64,000 nucleotides of DNA from Amorphophallus konjac (taxonomy: Eukaryota; Streptophyta; Magnoliopsida; Alismatales; Araceae). The stretch covers positions 74,277,247-74,341,246 of the forward strand of contig CM040128.1 in NCBI GenBank assembly GCA_022559845.1, written 5' to 3'. The translations under genes and the position numbers were made by a program. Under the pieces are notes generated by a model. It was not told where the DNA came from. It searched no databases and saw only the letters and a program-made list of their open reading frames with translations. Of the stretch, positions 30,588-44,153 are shown one piece after another. The stretch's first letter is position 1. Each line of letters opens with the position of its first letter.

Positions 30588-33500
30588 TCTAGAAAAACCA
30601 AGGGCAGTCGCTACAGAAGAAGCCTTCCGGGAGACCGATGAAGAAGATGAAATTGGGACTGGGCAGCAAAGGCCACAGGCACCACATGAACCTCCAAGAC
30701 CCCGATGGGCAGAGGAGATGAGACTATCTAATGTCCGGGTGGGCAGTCGAGTCATGAAAATGCTGAAGAAGCTCCCTACCAGATTCTCCATCTGGGAAAT
30801 TCTCTCTCTGAGTGAAGAAGCTCGCCAAGCAATCGTGGATGCCCTGCAGTCCCCGGCACAATGTGAAGCACTCCTGGCAGAAGTGAATGCTGGGCCATCG
30901 GTCACCTTCACGGAAGATGATATGCTAATCCCAAATGCCGGTCATAACAGACCGCTGTATATGAGGGGCTCCCTGAACTGTCAGTCGCTGAGCAGGATAC
31001 TGATAGATCCCGGGGCTGCTGTAAATATTCTCCCGTATCGCATCTATCAGAAATACTACTTTGACCTGCAGCTTACCAAGGTCAGAGATATGAAGATTGC
31101 GGGGTTCAACCAGAAATGTGAAACACCTCTCGGGGTGGCTGATTTCAACCTCACACTGGGCGACCTCACTACCGTGGTACGATTCTATGTAATCGACTCC
31201 AACACCATGTATAAGGCCCTGCTGGGAAGACCGTGGCTGCACGAATATCAGATAGTGCCATCCACGCTACACCAATGCATAAAATACTGCCATGAAGGAA
31301 AAGAAGAAAGGGTGTTTGCAGACCTACATCCCTTCGAAGTGTTCGAGTGCCATATGCTCGATGCATCCTACTACACCGAGGTGTCACAAAGGGATAAAGA
31401 AAAAGAAGCTGTGGTCAGACAGAAAAAGTCGGCGACAAAAATAAGAAATTGGTCTCCGCCGCCGCCAAAGGGCTACATTAGAAAGCATGGGGTATCTCAC
31501 ATCTCTTATGCTGGTGATTTTGCTCGGATCACTCCTCCTGGCATACACCCAGATGATACTGAAGAAAAAATGAAAGAAAAATACACACAGGTGGAAGTTC
31601 CTCAGGGTCTAGTCAAGCCCATAGCCAGCATAGAATACCAGATGGTGCTGCCACTGAGGACTATGGAAATCCCTCGCTTCTGCGAGCCTCCTATCATATT
31701 CTACACCGGGGAGGCAGTCGAAGAAGATGATCAAGATTGCATGGTCCCTGAAGAAGCCGCAAACCGGATGGTGCCAATTACAGGCCTGGAGTACACTACC
31801 CAACGGGTTTCGCAGATGTTCTCCAAGATGCAAATGCCATCGATACAGTCTGCAGCCCAGAAGAAAGCATTCAAGGAGCTATGGGATCCACCTCGAGATA
31901 ATAAAGAACCGAGGAAGATCACACAGCACCCGGGACTGGGTTATACCCTGCAAGAATACTATGAAGCTGAGGTAGATGTCATCTCTGCCTTCTACCAGCA
32001 TGAAGATTCCCCTGGGATGGACTATGACCAATACCCTTCGGAAGATGAAGAAATCATTTATCAGTCCGTAGTGGACAATGAAGTCCCAGACAATCAGCCG
32101 GGGACGGGGACACCTGACGAGACAAAGAGAGATTGGTACTGGGAGGATCTATCTTGCAAGGAGGATCTGTTCCAGGATGAAGCGAAATTTGATACGGGAA
32201 CCCCGGATGAAGATCAAGTAGCCAGAGAGCTGCAAGAGTGCCTGGAGTTTGGGCGCATTCTAGAAGAATTCCGAGCTCTACATAATGATGACCTCTCAGG
32301 GGAGCCCACATCAGAAGAGCCTCTAAGCACGGAAGACTCCACTTCGAAGTTTTCCGCTGAGCCAGTCACGTCCTCGGGGCAGACTGAACAGAATCTGGCC
32401 ATATTGGCCTTATACGATGCACCAGCATCTGTCGATGATCAGTATGATGAAACAGAAAATCATGAGAATGAAGAAGATTATATCCCGGGAGGCTTTATTG
32501 ATTTGCAAGAAGCCCCACCCGAAGTTGAAGATGGAGGCCAAGCCACCGTCGATGAGCTGATAGAAGTGAATCTGGGGTCAGCAGATGAGCCAAGGCCGAC
32601 ATTCCTCAGTGCACTGCTGGAGCCAGCTGTCAAAGAACAGTATATTCAATTTTTGAAAGAATTCCGAGACTGCTTCGCATGGACATATGATGAAATGCCA
32701 GGACTGAGTTCTGATGTGGCACAGCACCGATTGGCGATAAACCCAGAGGCAAGCCCTGTGAAGCAGCCTTCCAGGAGAATGCGTCCCGAACTGATAAATC
32801 AGATCAACAAAGAGGTCGACAAGCTGATCGATGTGGGCTTTGTTGAAGAGAACCAGTATACTACATGGCTGGCCAATATAGTGCCCGTGAAGAAGAAAAA
32901 TGGGCAGATCAGAATATGTGTAGATTTCAGGGACCTGAATAAGGCTTGCCCGAAAGATGATTTCCCAGTGCCAATCACTGAAGTAATGATCGATGCAACC
33001 ACTGGCCATGAAGCCCTGTCATTCATGGATGGGTCATCCGGATACAACCAGATTTGGATTGCTGAAGAAGACAGAGTGCACACTGCATTCCGCACCCCGA
33101 AGGGGATATTTCATTATAAAAGAATGTCGTTCGGCCTTAAGAATTTCGGTGCTACCTATCAAAGAGCTATGACAAAGATCTTTGATGATTTGCTCTTCAA
33201 GAAAGTGGAGTGCTACATTGATGACCTGGTGGTGAAAACCAGCAGAAGAGAAGATCATCTGCAAGACCTGAGGATAGTGTTCCAGAGGCTGCGCAAATAT
33301 GAACTCAAGATGAATCCTATGAAATGTGCCTTCGGCGTGTCCATTGGAAAATTCCTTGGGTTCATTGTCCGTCATAGGGGCATTGAGATCGACCCATCCA
33401 AGATTAAAGCTATCCAGGAGCTCCCTCCACCAAGGAATCTCCACGAGCTGAGATCTCTACAAGGGCGTTTGGCCTATATCCGACGATTCATATCAAATCT

Positions 33501-35901
33501 GTCGGGGAGATGCCACCCTTTTCACAAGCTCATGATGAAAGATGTACCGTTCCTCTGGGACGATGGCTGTCAGGAAGCCTTTGAGAAGCTGAAAGAATAT
33601 CTCAAGACCCCTCCAGTGCTGGGGGCACCTATTAAGGGCAAACCCCTGATACTGTACATTGCAGCCACACACTGTTCCCTGGGGGCAATGCTAGCACAGA
33701 TAAATGAAGAAGGCAAAGAGCAGGCTCTATACTACCTGAGTAGGAGGCTGATCAGAATCGAAGAAAGCTACAGCTACATAGAAAAGACATGCTTGGCGCT
33801 AGTCTTTGCCGTCAAGAAGCTCCGACACTATATGTTGTCACATGAAGTCAGATTGATATCTGCAGTAGATCCGCTCAAATACATATTGACTCAGCCGGTA
33901 CTGAAGGGCCGATTGGGTAAATGGGCAGTAATTCTGATGGAATTCGATATTACCTACACACCCCAGAGGGCGATAAAAGGACAGGCCGTGGCTGATTTCT
34001 TTGCAGAGCATCCTGTGCCGGAAAATGATATGTTGGGGACTGAGTTACCCGATGATGAGACACTAGAAGCCTGCCAGGCTCAGTCAACTATGTGGCAGCT
34101 ATTCATTGATGGAGCATCTAGAACAGAGACGGACTCCGATGGAAAGACCAGAATACGGGCCGGAGCCGGTATTGTGCTAAGATCACCAGAAGGGGAGGTT
34201 GTGCATACTTCATGTTCTATAAACAAGCCCTGCACTAATAATGAAGCCGAGTATGAAGCTCTGATAATCGGATTGCACATCAGCCTCAACATGGGTATCC
34301 AGATGCTTCAGGTATTCGGGGATTCAATGTTGATAATAAAGCAAATCCAAGGGGAGTTCGAAGTGCGAAAGCCGGACTTGAACCCCTACCACCAAAAAGC
34401 TATGCGCCTCATGGCGAAATTCTATCATATTGAGCTCAAGCATGTGGGCCGTGCACATAATGCCCAGGCTGATGCATTGGCAAAGCTAGCCAGCTCAATA
34501 GCAGTCCCACCAGATGAGACACTGAACATTGTTGTTATAAACCAGCGGCAAGTCCCCAGCATGCTAGAAGGCTGCCCCGAAGAAAATGAAGTCACCACGA
34601 TCAGTACAGAACATGCATCTGATTGGAGACAACACCTGCTACAATGGTTTTTACACCAACAGCTGCCGCAGAAAAGAGAAGAAAAAATGAAACTTCTAAG
34701 GATCAAAGATTCTTATGAATTCAGAAATGGAACTCTGTTCCGAATAATGGCAGATGCACGCAAGAAGATTTTGCTCCGCTGCCTGTCTACTGAGGAAGCT
34801 TGGCAAGCAATGAAAGAAATACATGCTGGGACGGCAGGTGCTCATCAAGCTGGCCCTAAGATGAAGATAGAAATCAAGAAGCTGGGCTACTATTGGCCCA
34901 CTATGTTTGAAGACTGTTGCAAGTTTGCAAAGTCATGCCAGAAATGTCAGGAGCATGCTGTTGTGCCTAGAAGGCCACCTGCCGTTTTGCACCCTACAGT
35001 CCCTAGCTGGCCGTTTGCACAATGGGGAACTGATGTAGTCGGCCCACTACCGACCTCCTCGGCCGGACATAAGTACATACTGGCAATAACAGATTACTTC
35101 TCCTGATGGGCGGAGGCTGTAGCACTACGAGAAGTGACTGGTGAACTGGTCGCCAGATTCATCAAGCAGAACATTATCTTCCGATTTGGGATCCCCAGCC
35201 GGATAATATCTGATAATGGAAGTCATTTCAGAAATCAAAAGATCTATCGGCTTGCCGAAAAGTATAAGATCGAATGGAGGACTTCCACTCCTTACAATCC
35301 ACAGGAAAATGGATTGGCAGAAGCCTTCAATAAAACTTTATGCACCTTGCTGGCTAAAGTCGTCAGTTCTAATAAGGACTGGGAAGAAAAGATGTATGAA
35401 GCTCTATGGGCATACCGCACTGTCTTCAAGACACCTACAGGGTGCTCGCCATACTCACTGGTATACGGCTCAGAGGCAGTAGTTCCACTAGAGCTGGAAG
35501 TCCCGTCACTCAGAGTGGCAGTCCAATATGACCTGGCCCATGGCGAACAAACCAATGTAGAAAGAAGATTACAAGAATTGGCTGAATTGGAAGGGAAGCA
35601 CCTCCAAGCTCAGAAGAATGTCCAGATGTATCAGGCCCGCATGGCCACTGCATTCAACAAACTCGTAAAAGGACGAGAATTTAAGAAAGGTGACCTTGTC
35701 ATGGTCAAGAAAAGAGAAGTCATGGCGTCCAACCCAAAAGGAAAGCTAAATCCTAATTGGGAAGGTCCTTATGTGATACATAGGGTCTACGAAGGAGGGG
35801 CCTACATGGTCGTTAACCATCGAGGGGAAATCCAATTCTCACCACTCAACGGTAGACACCTAAAGCTGTATCATGCTGCCCAACCAATATTCCCCGAGTA
35901 A
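30588..35901 (+). pseudogene. pol: Inner Tat pol: protease, RT, RNase H, second RNase H, integrase
   Basis: The frame continues from gag across the solo LTR. Protease near 31006 (LIDPGAAVNILP, DPG in place of DSG). RT about 32760-33400, with FMDGSSGYNQ and YIDD at 33214. First RNase H about 33640-34020, catalytically degenerate (LYIAATHCSLGA lacks the usual Asp). Second, ancestral-type RNase H 34090-34500 with a full acidic set (FIDGAS, NNEAEYEAL, VFGDSM, ADALAKLAS). Integrase: zinc region 34820-34960, core Asp at 35033 and SDNGSH near 35212, Glu in ENGLAEAFN near 35308, C-terminal domain to 35901. The only clear break is TGA 35104-35106 in the integrase core, a CGA-to-TGA type change. The second RNase H places it in the Tat lineage. 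Confidence 0.93.
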
Positions 35902-35909
35902 TCGGGCAA

Positions 35910-36260
35910 AAAGCTAACCTCTTCCTTGGTCTAGCGGCACTCCGTCCTAACCGAGCTACCTCTTCCTTGGTCTAGCGGCACTCCGTCCTAACCGAGCTAA
36001 CCTCTTCCTTGGTCTAGCGGCACTCCGCCCTAACCAAGCCACCCTTTTCCTTGGTCTAGCGGCACTCCGTCCTAACCGAGCTACCTCTTCCTTGGTCTAG
36101 CGGCACTCCACCCTAACCAAGCCACCCTTTTCCTTGGTCTAGCGGCACTCCGTCCTAACCGAGCTACCTCTTCCTTGGTCTAGCGGCACTCTGTCCTAAC
36201 CGAGCTACCCTTCTCCTTGGTCTAGTGGCACTCCGCCCTAACCAAGTTGCCCTTCTCCTT
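35910..36260. repeat. 41-bp tandem repeats after inner Tat pol (left part)
   Basis: About eight or nine units of about 41 bp built on CTTGGTCTAGCGGCACTCCG and TCCTAACC(G/A)AGCTACC. The array continues after the chromovirus at 47351-47440. Its position between pol and the antisense gene is the hypervariable repeat zone of Tat elements. Confidence 0.92.
36256..36260. repeat. TSD TCCTT, left copy (chromovirus)
   Basis: TCCTT precedes TGTAAGACCCC at 36261 and recurs at 47351-47355. Confidence 0.96.
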
Positions 36261-39200
36261 TGTAAGACCCCAAATTCTTTAGAAATTTATTTAGAAAGTT
36301 ATTTGTAATTATTTAGAATTTATTTGAAGTTATTCGAATTAATGAGAATTATCCAAATTAATTAGATTAATTAATTAATTAATAGAATAAGTCATTTTTC
36401 AACTATTTTATAAAAATCCCCAAAAATCACATCTTGTAGAATTAATTTTGTTTAGCAACTTTGTCTTCTACATTTAAGCCTAAGAAAATCATTTATTATG
36501 CCGAATTAGTGAACTTAGTTTTCCGAACTTAACATTTAACTATTTACGGAATAGTATAAGTAATAATCCGACTACCTTAGAAAAATCTGTAAAAATAGTA
36601 AATAGATTTAGGTCGATGTAGATAACAACTTTTCCTTCTGGCATTAGGCCATTGTAATTCCGTGGTAAGATCTATTTAGAGTTTAAACCCAAAAGTGCAC
36701 ACTTTTGACCCATACCTAACCCTTAGTTTAAAACACGAAATTCGACCTCAATACTCGACCAAATGATCTGAAATCAAGGGCAAATGGAAGGCCACAATGT
36801 AAGGAACATTTACCCTCAATCAATTTGAGGTAAACCTAGCCCCAAAACGTGCTGCCGACATAGTTTGGTCAAGTCAAGGATTTCGGCGCCGTTTCTAAAC
36901 ACGTAGCTTGCAGCAGCAAATACTCCCAATTCCGAAGGCTTCAGAAGCTCTATGAGCTATCAAAATGAAGCCCTACGAGTCTTCTTTCATTTGGCTGCTG
37001 TGGGGTTCGCTGAAGTTTCAGATCTGGAGAGATCTAGCTCGATTTGTGGAGGTGGGTCAGCAGGCCGTTGGCTTTCCTTCATCCTTCTTTGATCCATCGA
37101 TTGAGGTAGGAATTCTCAACCAAATCTTGATCATGAGTATAGCAAATTTTTCCTCTCATCGAGCTCTATCCATTGGTGGCAAAAGCCCCAATTTTCATTA
37201 GGTGTCTGTGGAGAAATCGAGCTTTTTGTGAGGTGCTGTCCAAGTGTTCTTCATCCTAGGGTTTGAGTTTTCTCTCTCCGATTTGAGGTAGGATCTAACA
37301 ACCAAACTCTAATTAACTTACATGATGTAATCAGCATGTTGTTAGCTTTCATTTAACGTAGGAAGCCCCAAATTTCATTGAGCATACTTGGAGAATTTTG
37401 ATTTTTAGTAAGAGCATGTCTAGAATTTGATGTATATTATGTTCTTCAAGTAGAAGCTTGCTTTTTGGGCTATTTTTGGATTAGATAACTTGATCCACAT
37501 ATGGCTTATAGTATATGGTTGGATTCATCATTAAGTTAGCTTTCTTTTGATATACAAAGCCCCAAATTCCGTTGTGTATATTGAGAGAAATCTACGTTTT
37601 AGTAGACGCATGTCAAGAACTAGGTTCTTCATGTATTCATCATAAATAGGTTGTGATTCGATTGAGTTTTCAGCAAATTTCTTGTTTCAATCTCTTGTTT
37701 TATGACCTTAGTATGTATATTAAGAACCCTAGAGCATTTGGTTAAAATCCCAACTCATTTAGACCCCAAATCATTGAGTTTTCATGGTTTACGAAATCAC
37801 CCGTCGCTTCTGGAAGTGTAGGGGTCGACCCATGGGGTCGACCCATGCACCCAGTGAAGGGGGTCGACCCATGCCCTGTATGACCTCATTAATGATGTTT
37901 TTGACCCGGGGATCAATCCGGATCACTGGGGAATCAATCCATTCAACCTAATCACATTGAAAACTACATTTTTGAGGAACTAATGACCTATTCATGTACC
38001 CTTTTTAGTTTCAATTAACATTGGTCCATACATGCAAACTTAGTGTAAAAACACACCGTTTATCATCTTCATTTCAATGCATACAAGATTAAATAGAAAC
38101 CCACATAATTAGTGGTTAATGGTGTAACTAAATCTCTGTTAATGCATTCTATTTCACTCCTGTGGGAGTTGTTCTTTGCCTTATCATCTTGAATCAGCTT
38201 CTTGGCAATTGTCTTAATGCAAATGATAATGGTTAATCATGATATCTTAACTTGGTGATTAGGATTAATATGTTGATTAGCTTGTTTGATTGCTGCTGTT
38301 TTACAGTAGCGCAGCACGATTAACTCTTGTTGTGACTTGGTTTCGATCTCCTTGATGATTATACTTACCTTGAAATTCTGGAAATGAATCTCTTTCCTAC
38401 GTGAAGTTGTTATTGCTACTTAGTTTAAACCTTGGAATTCTGGCCATAAACTGTGGAAGTCTAGATTCGTGGGATCTTTGATCCAAAGAAATCAATGCAT
38501 GGCAAACAATTAAGGGCTCGGTCTGGTCCTGGGAAGAGCGCCCGAACACTACGTGTACCCCCGGGGAGGTGAATGACTAGGTGTGGCATTTGGCACCAGT
38601 ACTTGACATGTGTTAAATCTAGGACTGTCCACTACTCTCTCCACTACTCTCTACATTACTTTCTACTACTTTTCACTTTCCACTCTTCACTGTTCTATAC
38701 GCTACTTGTTGTTACTTTACTTGTTGATTACTTGGACGTGGAAATGAAATTACATACGTGCTTGACATGACTTGAATTATCTTGATATGGCCAACTTTTT
38801 ATCATTATCTCATGTAGTAAATTCTTGTCTTACTATTCTATTCATTATATTTCTTGACCTTGCAAGATCTTTGAATTCTGTTTCGTGATATCACCGTTAT
38901 CTTTTTATTGTTTTTATCATTTGTAGCATGACATTTTAAAAATGTAATTAAACTGTTAATCACTTATACCTGTATGTTATTTCCTACTGAGCGTCAGCTC
39001 ATAGTTGTGTTTTCCCCCCTTTCCAGGCTTTTCAGGTGACGCGCTTACCGATGGGGAAGGGCAGGAGTGATGTCTTGAGTGTATCAGTTCTAGTGTGTTA
39101 GTAGTGTGTTATCTTTCTTTAGTTGTGTTTTGGAGAGCTTTTAGTCTCAGTCATGTTATTGAGTTTTAGTGGTTGATTATTCCAGTTGTATTAAGTTGAA

Positions 39201-39351
39201 CTTGAGGTTATTGTATCAGTTGTGGTTTGTTAATGATCATTTAGTATTTCCATCTTGTAGCACTTGTGTATTATTTTAGATTAGTTCTCTCTCTTGCCAG
39301 CGTGTCTCTAACTGTACGTCCCGATATTTCCGCCTTGTTCGGGGCGTGACA
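36261..39351 (+). repeat. 5' LTR of chromovirus (3091 bp)
   Basis: Begins TGTAAGACCCCAAATTC and ends GGGGCGTGACA. It carries three GTCGACCC motifs (37822-37871) where the 3' LTR has eight. I see no clear TATA box. Confidence 0.95.
37820..37872. repeat. GGGTCGACCC palindromes in chromovirus 5' LTR
   Basis: Perfect 10-bp palindromes at 37822, 37835 and 37861. This is a shortened version of the eight-copy block at 45716-45870, probably after deletion between copies. Confidence 0.9.
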
Positions 39352-39358
39352 GTTTAGT

Positions 39359-39370
39359 TGGTATCAGAGC
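39359..39370 (+). other. Primer binding site of chromovirus (initiator tRNA-Met)
   Basis: TGGTATCAGAGC, 7 bp after the 5' LTR end. This is the usual chromovirus primer site. Confidence 0.95.
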
Positions 39371-39687
39371 CTAGGTTTCACATTCCTAGGTTTCTTAAGT
39401 TTTAGGTTTTCTTGTATTACATCCCAATAATCGATATATCAAAAGGTGTTGTCCGAACGTTAGGCTACGCCTATCGGGAAGGTCGCACACTTGCGCGAGT
39501 GGTCTTCGGACCGATTACCTCCGCCAGGTACCGAGTTTTTGGTCGTGTCTAGGTGCATTAGATCCCTAACCTTGTAAAAGTCTAGGACCTGACCTGGTGA
39601 GTATGGGTAGAAACTTGGGTTAAGATCGTTTCTTAATCGTGTAATTATTTATCTTGATTAAACCTAAGTAATCTATTTCTCGTGTAG

Positions 39688-41181
39688 ATGGCAGCTGATC
39701 GTGCTGAATAGAGGAACCTACAGCGTATGGTGCAAGGCCTTACTCAGGCCCTTCAGCAAGTAGCTCAGGCAGGAGTGGCACCGCATGGCACCGGTGATCT
39801 ATACCGGAACTTCCGCGGAATGAACCCGCCAAGATTCGCTGGTTCGATTGACCCTGACCAAGCCGAGCACTAGCTAGATGAGATGGGGAGAATCTTTGAA
39901 GTTATGCAATGCACCAACCAGGAGCGTGTCCTTTTGTCCACATTTCAACTGGAACATGATGCACGTACTTGGTGGGATTCTATCAAGGCAACTCTCGGTG
40001 ATCGGCAAGTTATGTGGGAAGAGTTCGAAGAACTCTTCAACAGCAAGTATTTTTCGGATAGAGTGCAAGAGAAGAAAGCGGCAGAGTTCGCGACCTTGAA
40101 ACAGCGAGGTTTGTCTGTGGCAGAGTATGAGGCTCAATTTGCACGGCTTTCTCGTTATGCTACTCATCTCATTTCCACCGAGAAAATGAAGGCGAAGCGC
40201 TTTCTCAATGGATTGAAGCTTCATTATATCAACCAATTGGCACCGATGGAGATTTTCACTTATTCTGAGATGGTAAGGAAAGCGCAAGTTCTAGAGGATA
40301 CTCTTGAGATGACGGAGAGAATCCGTGGGAAAGGCACCAAGAAAGAATTACCTACGGGTTCCGGGAGTGTCAAACCCGGGTATACCAAGAAGAGGCCTGT
40401 TAGTGGACCTGGTTCGTGGAGCGAGTCCGGATCGTGGAAGGGCAAGATGCCGAGGCATGAAGACAAGAAGCCTGGCCCTATTGTTCCATTCAAGGGCGTG
40501 TGCAACTATTGTGATCGTCCGGGTCACAAGATAGAGGAGTGCTGGCGCAAGCAAGGCGCCTGTTTGCGATGTGGAAGCAAGGAGCACCGTATCCCCAATT
40601 GTCCTCTCATATCGGAACAAGCTACACCGGCAAAACCTCTAGTCTTCAAGAAACCACAAGGCAAGCTTCAAGCTTTACATGAAGATGAAACTGGGATTTC
40701 TGATTATGGCGGACTCGTCGAAGGTACCCTTACTATAATTGATAAGCCCGCATTTGCTCTCTTTGATACTGGTGCAACACATTCATTTATTTCTCGGAGA
40801 TTTACTAAGTCATTAGTTGTGGAACTTGTTTTGATGAATACTCCGTTAGAGATTTCAACCCCTATTGGCACTAGATCAACAATCCAGTATTTCTATCCTT
40901 CTAGTAAAGTTATGATTGGTGAACAGAACTTTCCAGCAGATTTGGTCTGCATGGACATGAAGGATTATGATGTAATCCTAGAAGCAGATTGGTTGGCCAA
41001 GTATGAGGCCAATGTTCACTGTAGTTCTAGCTCAGTGACTTTTACTGGACATTCTGGTTTATCTTTTACGGGAGTCAAGCACCATAACTCCGTACCGCTC
41101 ATCTCGGCTCTTCGAGCTGATAAGCTTTTGAGGCATGGGTGTGAGGCTTTTCTAGCCTTTGTTTGTGCAACTCCTGAGTAG
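39688..41181 (+). pseudogene. gag-pro: Chromovirus gag and protease, with stop codons
   Basis: The ATG at 39688 follows the primer region. TAG at 39709-39711 (codon 8) and 39871-39873 interrupt the gag N-terminus; the frame is then open 39883-41178 and stops at TAG 41179-41181, where pol continues in the same frame. Capsid domain 39880-40300 (HDARTWWDSIKA). Two zinc knuckles, CNYCDRPGHKIEEC (40501) and CLRCGSKEHRIPNC (40561). Protease with FDTGATHSFIS at 40761 and DVILEADWL near 40966. The stop codons fit C-to-T or G-to-A changes, for example Trp to TAG at 39871. Confidence 0.92.
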
Positions 41182-41184
41182 CAG

Positions 41185-44079
41185 ATGGAGATCAAGGACA
41201 TTCCTGTTGTCCGAGATTTTCCTGATGTCTTTCCAGAAGAACTACTAGGACTTCCGCCTGAGCGGGAAGTTATCTTTTCTATTGATCTTATTCCTGGCAC
41301 AGCTCCTATTTCTAAGGCTCCTTATCGTATGTCTCCTGCGGAACTGAGGGAACTGAAGCAGCAACTGATGGAATTACTTGAGAAGGGTTTTATTCGTCCT
41401 AGTACTTCTCCGTGGGGAGCCCCTGTACTATTTTTCAGGAAGAAAGATGGTTCGATGAGGCTGTGCATTGATTATCGGCAATTAAACCAGCAGACTGTCA
41501 AGAATAAATATCCCTTGTCGAGGATTGACGAGTTATTTGACCAGATAGCGGGAGCTCAATATTTCTCTAAGATCGATCTTCGATCTGGATATCACCAGTT
41601 GCGGATTAAGAAAGAGGATATTTATAAAACGGCTTTCCGCAGCAGGTATGGTCATTTTGAGTTTGTCGTTATGCCTTTTGGTCTAACGAATGCACCAGCG
41701 GCTTTCATGCAGTTGATGAACGATGCATTTCGGCCCTATCTTGATCAATGGGTCGTGGTCTTTATTGATGACATCCTGATTTATTCTAAGAATGAGGAGG
41801 AACATGCTGAACATCTGAGAATGGCATTGTAATTGTTGAGAGATCATCAACTATATGCTAAGTTCAGTAAGTGTGAATTCTGGCTGCAAGAGGTGTCCTT
41901 TCTAGGACATATCATTACGAAGAACGGTATTTCTGTTGATCCTTCGAAGGTTGAGGCAGTGAAGAATTGGGAACAGCCTACCAGTGTGACAGAAGTTAGA
42001 AGTTTTCTAGGCCTGGCAGGTTATTATCGAAGATTTATTCAAGATTTCTCCAAGATTGCAGTACCTATGACAAGATTAACCCGCAAGGAGAATAAGTTTG
42101 ATTGGTCAGATGATTGTCAGCGAAGCTTTCAGACTCTGAAGGAGTGTTTGACTACTGCACCTGTTTTGGCTTTACCTTCTGGTGAAGGAGGATTTGTTGT
42201 TTATACTGATGCATCAGGTATTGGCTTAGGCTGTGTACTCATGCAGCATGGGAAGGTGATTGCCTATTCCTCTAGACAGTTGAGGAAGCACGAAGATAAT
42301 TATCCTGTTCATGATTTGGAACTTGCTGCAGTCGTGTTTGCTTTGAAGATATGGAGGCATTACTTGTATGGAGAAACCTTTACAGTGTTCTCAGATCATA
42401 AGAGTTTGAAGTATTTATTTTCTCAGAAGGAACTCAACATGAGGCAGCGGAGATGGTTGGAGTACTTGAAAGACTTCGACTTCTCGATTGAGTATCATCC
42501 TAGCAAAGGTAATGTTGTGGCAGATGCATTAAGCGGAAGCCGGTAGCTAGATTGTCAAGTCTCATGTTACAAGAATGGAGGTTGTTGGAACAATTATCTA
42601 GTCTGGATCTTAATATTGACAATGATCGGATCTTGATTGCTCAGATTCAACTTAAACCTGAATTATTGATAGAGATCAAGTCCTTGCAAGATAATGACCC
42701 CGAGTTGGTAGAGATCAAGGGAAGCTTGAGCAGCAGACCTGACTTCATGTTGGCCGATGATGGTAGATTATTATTTAAAGGCAGAACTTGTGTTCCGGAT
42801 GAGGCTACAATAAAGAACAAAATTCTTGAGGAAGCTCATAGATCCAGATATACCATTCATCCTGGAGGCACTAAGATGTACCGAGATTTGAAAAGGTCCT
42901 TTTGGTGGCCGAATATGAAAAGAGAAGTTGCTGATTTTGTGAGCAGATGTTTGGTATGTCAGCAAGTTAAGGCCGAACATTTCAGACCAGCAGGGAAATT
43001 GAAACCACTCGACATACCCCAATGGAAGTGGGAAAGCATTGGCATGGATTTCATTATGGGTCTACCTAGGACTCGTGGTGGATTTGATGCGATATGGGTG
43101 ATTGTCGATCGATTGACAAAGTCGGCTCATTTCTTACCAATTAAGTCCAAGTGGACGATTGATGTATTGGCTGCCTTGTATATAAAGGAAGTGGTGAGAT
43201 TGCATGGTACCCCAGTGAATATAGTATCTGATCGAGACCCCAGATTTACTTCACATTTCTGGAAGGGACTGCAAGAGTCTTTGGGTACTCGTCTGAATTT
43301 CAGTACTGCTTTTCATCCACAGACAGATGGACAGACTGAAAGAACCAATCAGATAGTGGAAGATATGTTGCGAGCTTGCATGATTGATTTCGGTGGTAAT
43401 TGGAGTGAGCATTTGGCATTAATTGAATTCGCTTACAATAACAGCTATCAGTCTAGCATTCAGATGGCTCCTTTTGAAGCACTATATGGTAGAAGTTGTC
43501 GTTCCCCGTTGTGTTGGGACGAGGTAGGTGTGAAACAGTGGCTTGGACCAGATCTTGTTTCGAATCATCACAGAACATCCGTGTTATCCGAGACCGGTTA
43601 CAAGTAGCCCAGTCGAGACAGAAGAGTTATGCCGACAACAGGAGAAGAGCATTGGAATTTCAGGTTGGCGAGCATGTGTTCTTAAAGGTCTCTCGACGAG
43701 CGGGATCCGAAGATTTGGCATTCATGGCAAGCTGAGTCCGAGGTACATTGGTCCATTCGAGATTCTAGATAGAGTGGGAGAGGTGGCATACAGACTGGCT
43801 TTACCACCGCATTTGTCTGGCGTACACAATGTTTTCCATGTGTCTATGTTGCGGAAATATGTGTACGATCCCACTCATATCATTCAGCAGGTGGATTTTG
43901 AACTGAAGGAAGATTTGACCTATGAGGAAAGACTTGTCAAGATTCTGGACCGGAAGCAACAGCAACTCCGGAATCATTCGATACCGATGGTCAAGATTCA
44001 GTGGAGTCGGCGTGGGACCGAAGAAGCTACATGGGAGTCTGAAGAGACTATGCGAAAGCGGTATCCCGATCTATTCTAG
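41185..44079 (+). pseudogene. pol: Chromovirus RT, RNase H, integrase and chromodomain-like tail, broken
   Basis: RT 41380-41850 with [13 protein letters not shown] and FIDD at 41761. RNase H from 42201 (YTDASG) to 42530. Integrase HHCC 42838-42965, core Asp near 43046, SDRDPRFTS near 43228, Glu in TDGQTERTNQ near 43330. C-terminal domain with KLSPRYIGPFEIL (43729) and a CHD-like end (QWSRRGTEEATWESEE) to 44079. Damage: TAA 41830-41832, and three probable single-base deletions near 42534, 43556 and 43697 that move reading between frames. CHD-type tails are thought to guide insertion into heterochromatin. Confidence 0.92.
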
Positions 44080-44139
44080 GTGAGCGATCTTTTTCTACTC
44101 TCAGTTTTAGTGCAGTGAATTTGGAGGACCAAATTCCTT

Positions 44140-44153
44140 TAAGTAGGGGAGGG
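44140..44153 (+). other. Polypurine tract of chromovirus
   Basis: AAGTAGGGGAGGG immediately before the 3' LTR start TGTAAGACC at 44154. Confidence 0.85.

Noticed and set aside
36965..37201. Small ORF (MKPYESSFIWLLWG...) present in both chromovirus LTRs
   Set aside because: Conserved only because the LTRs are copies. It has no domain and other LTR stretches are equally conserved.
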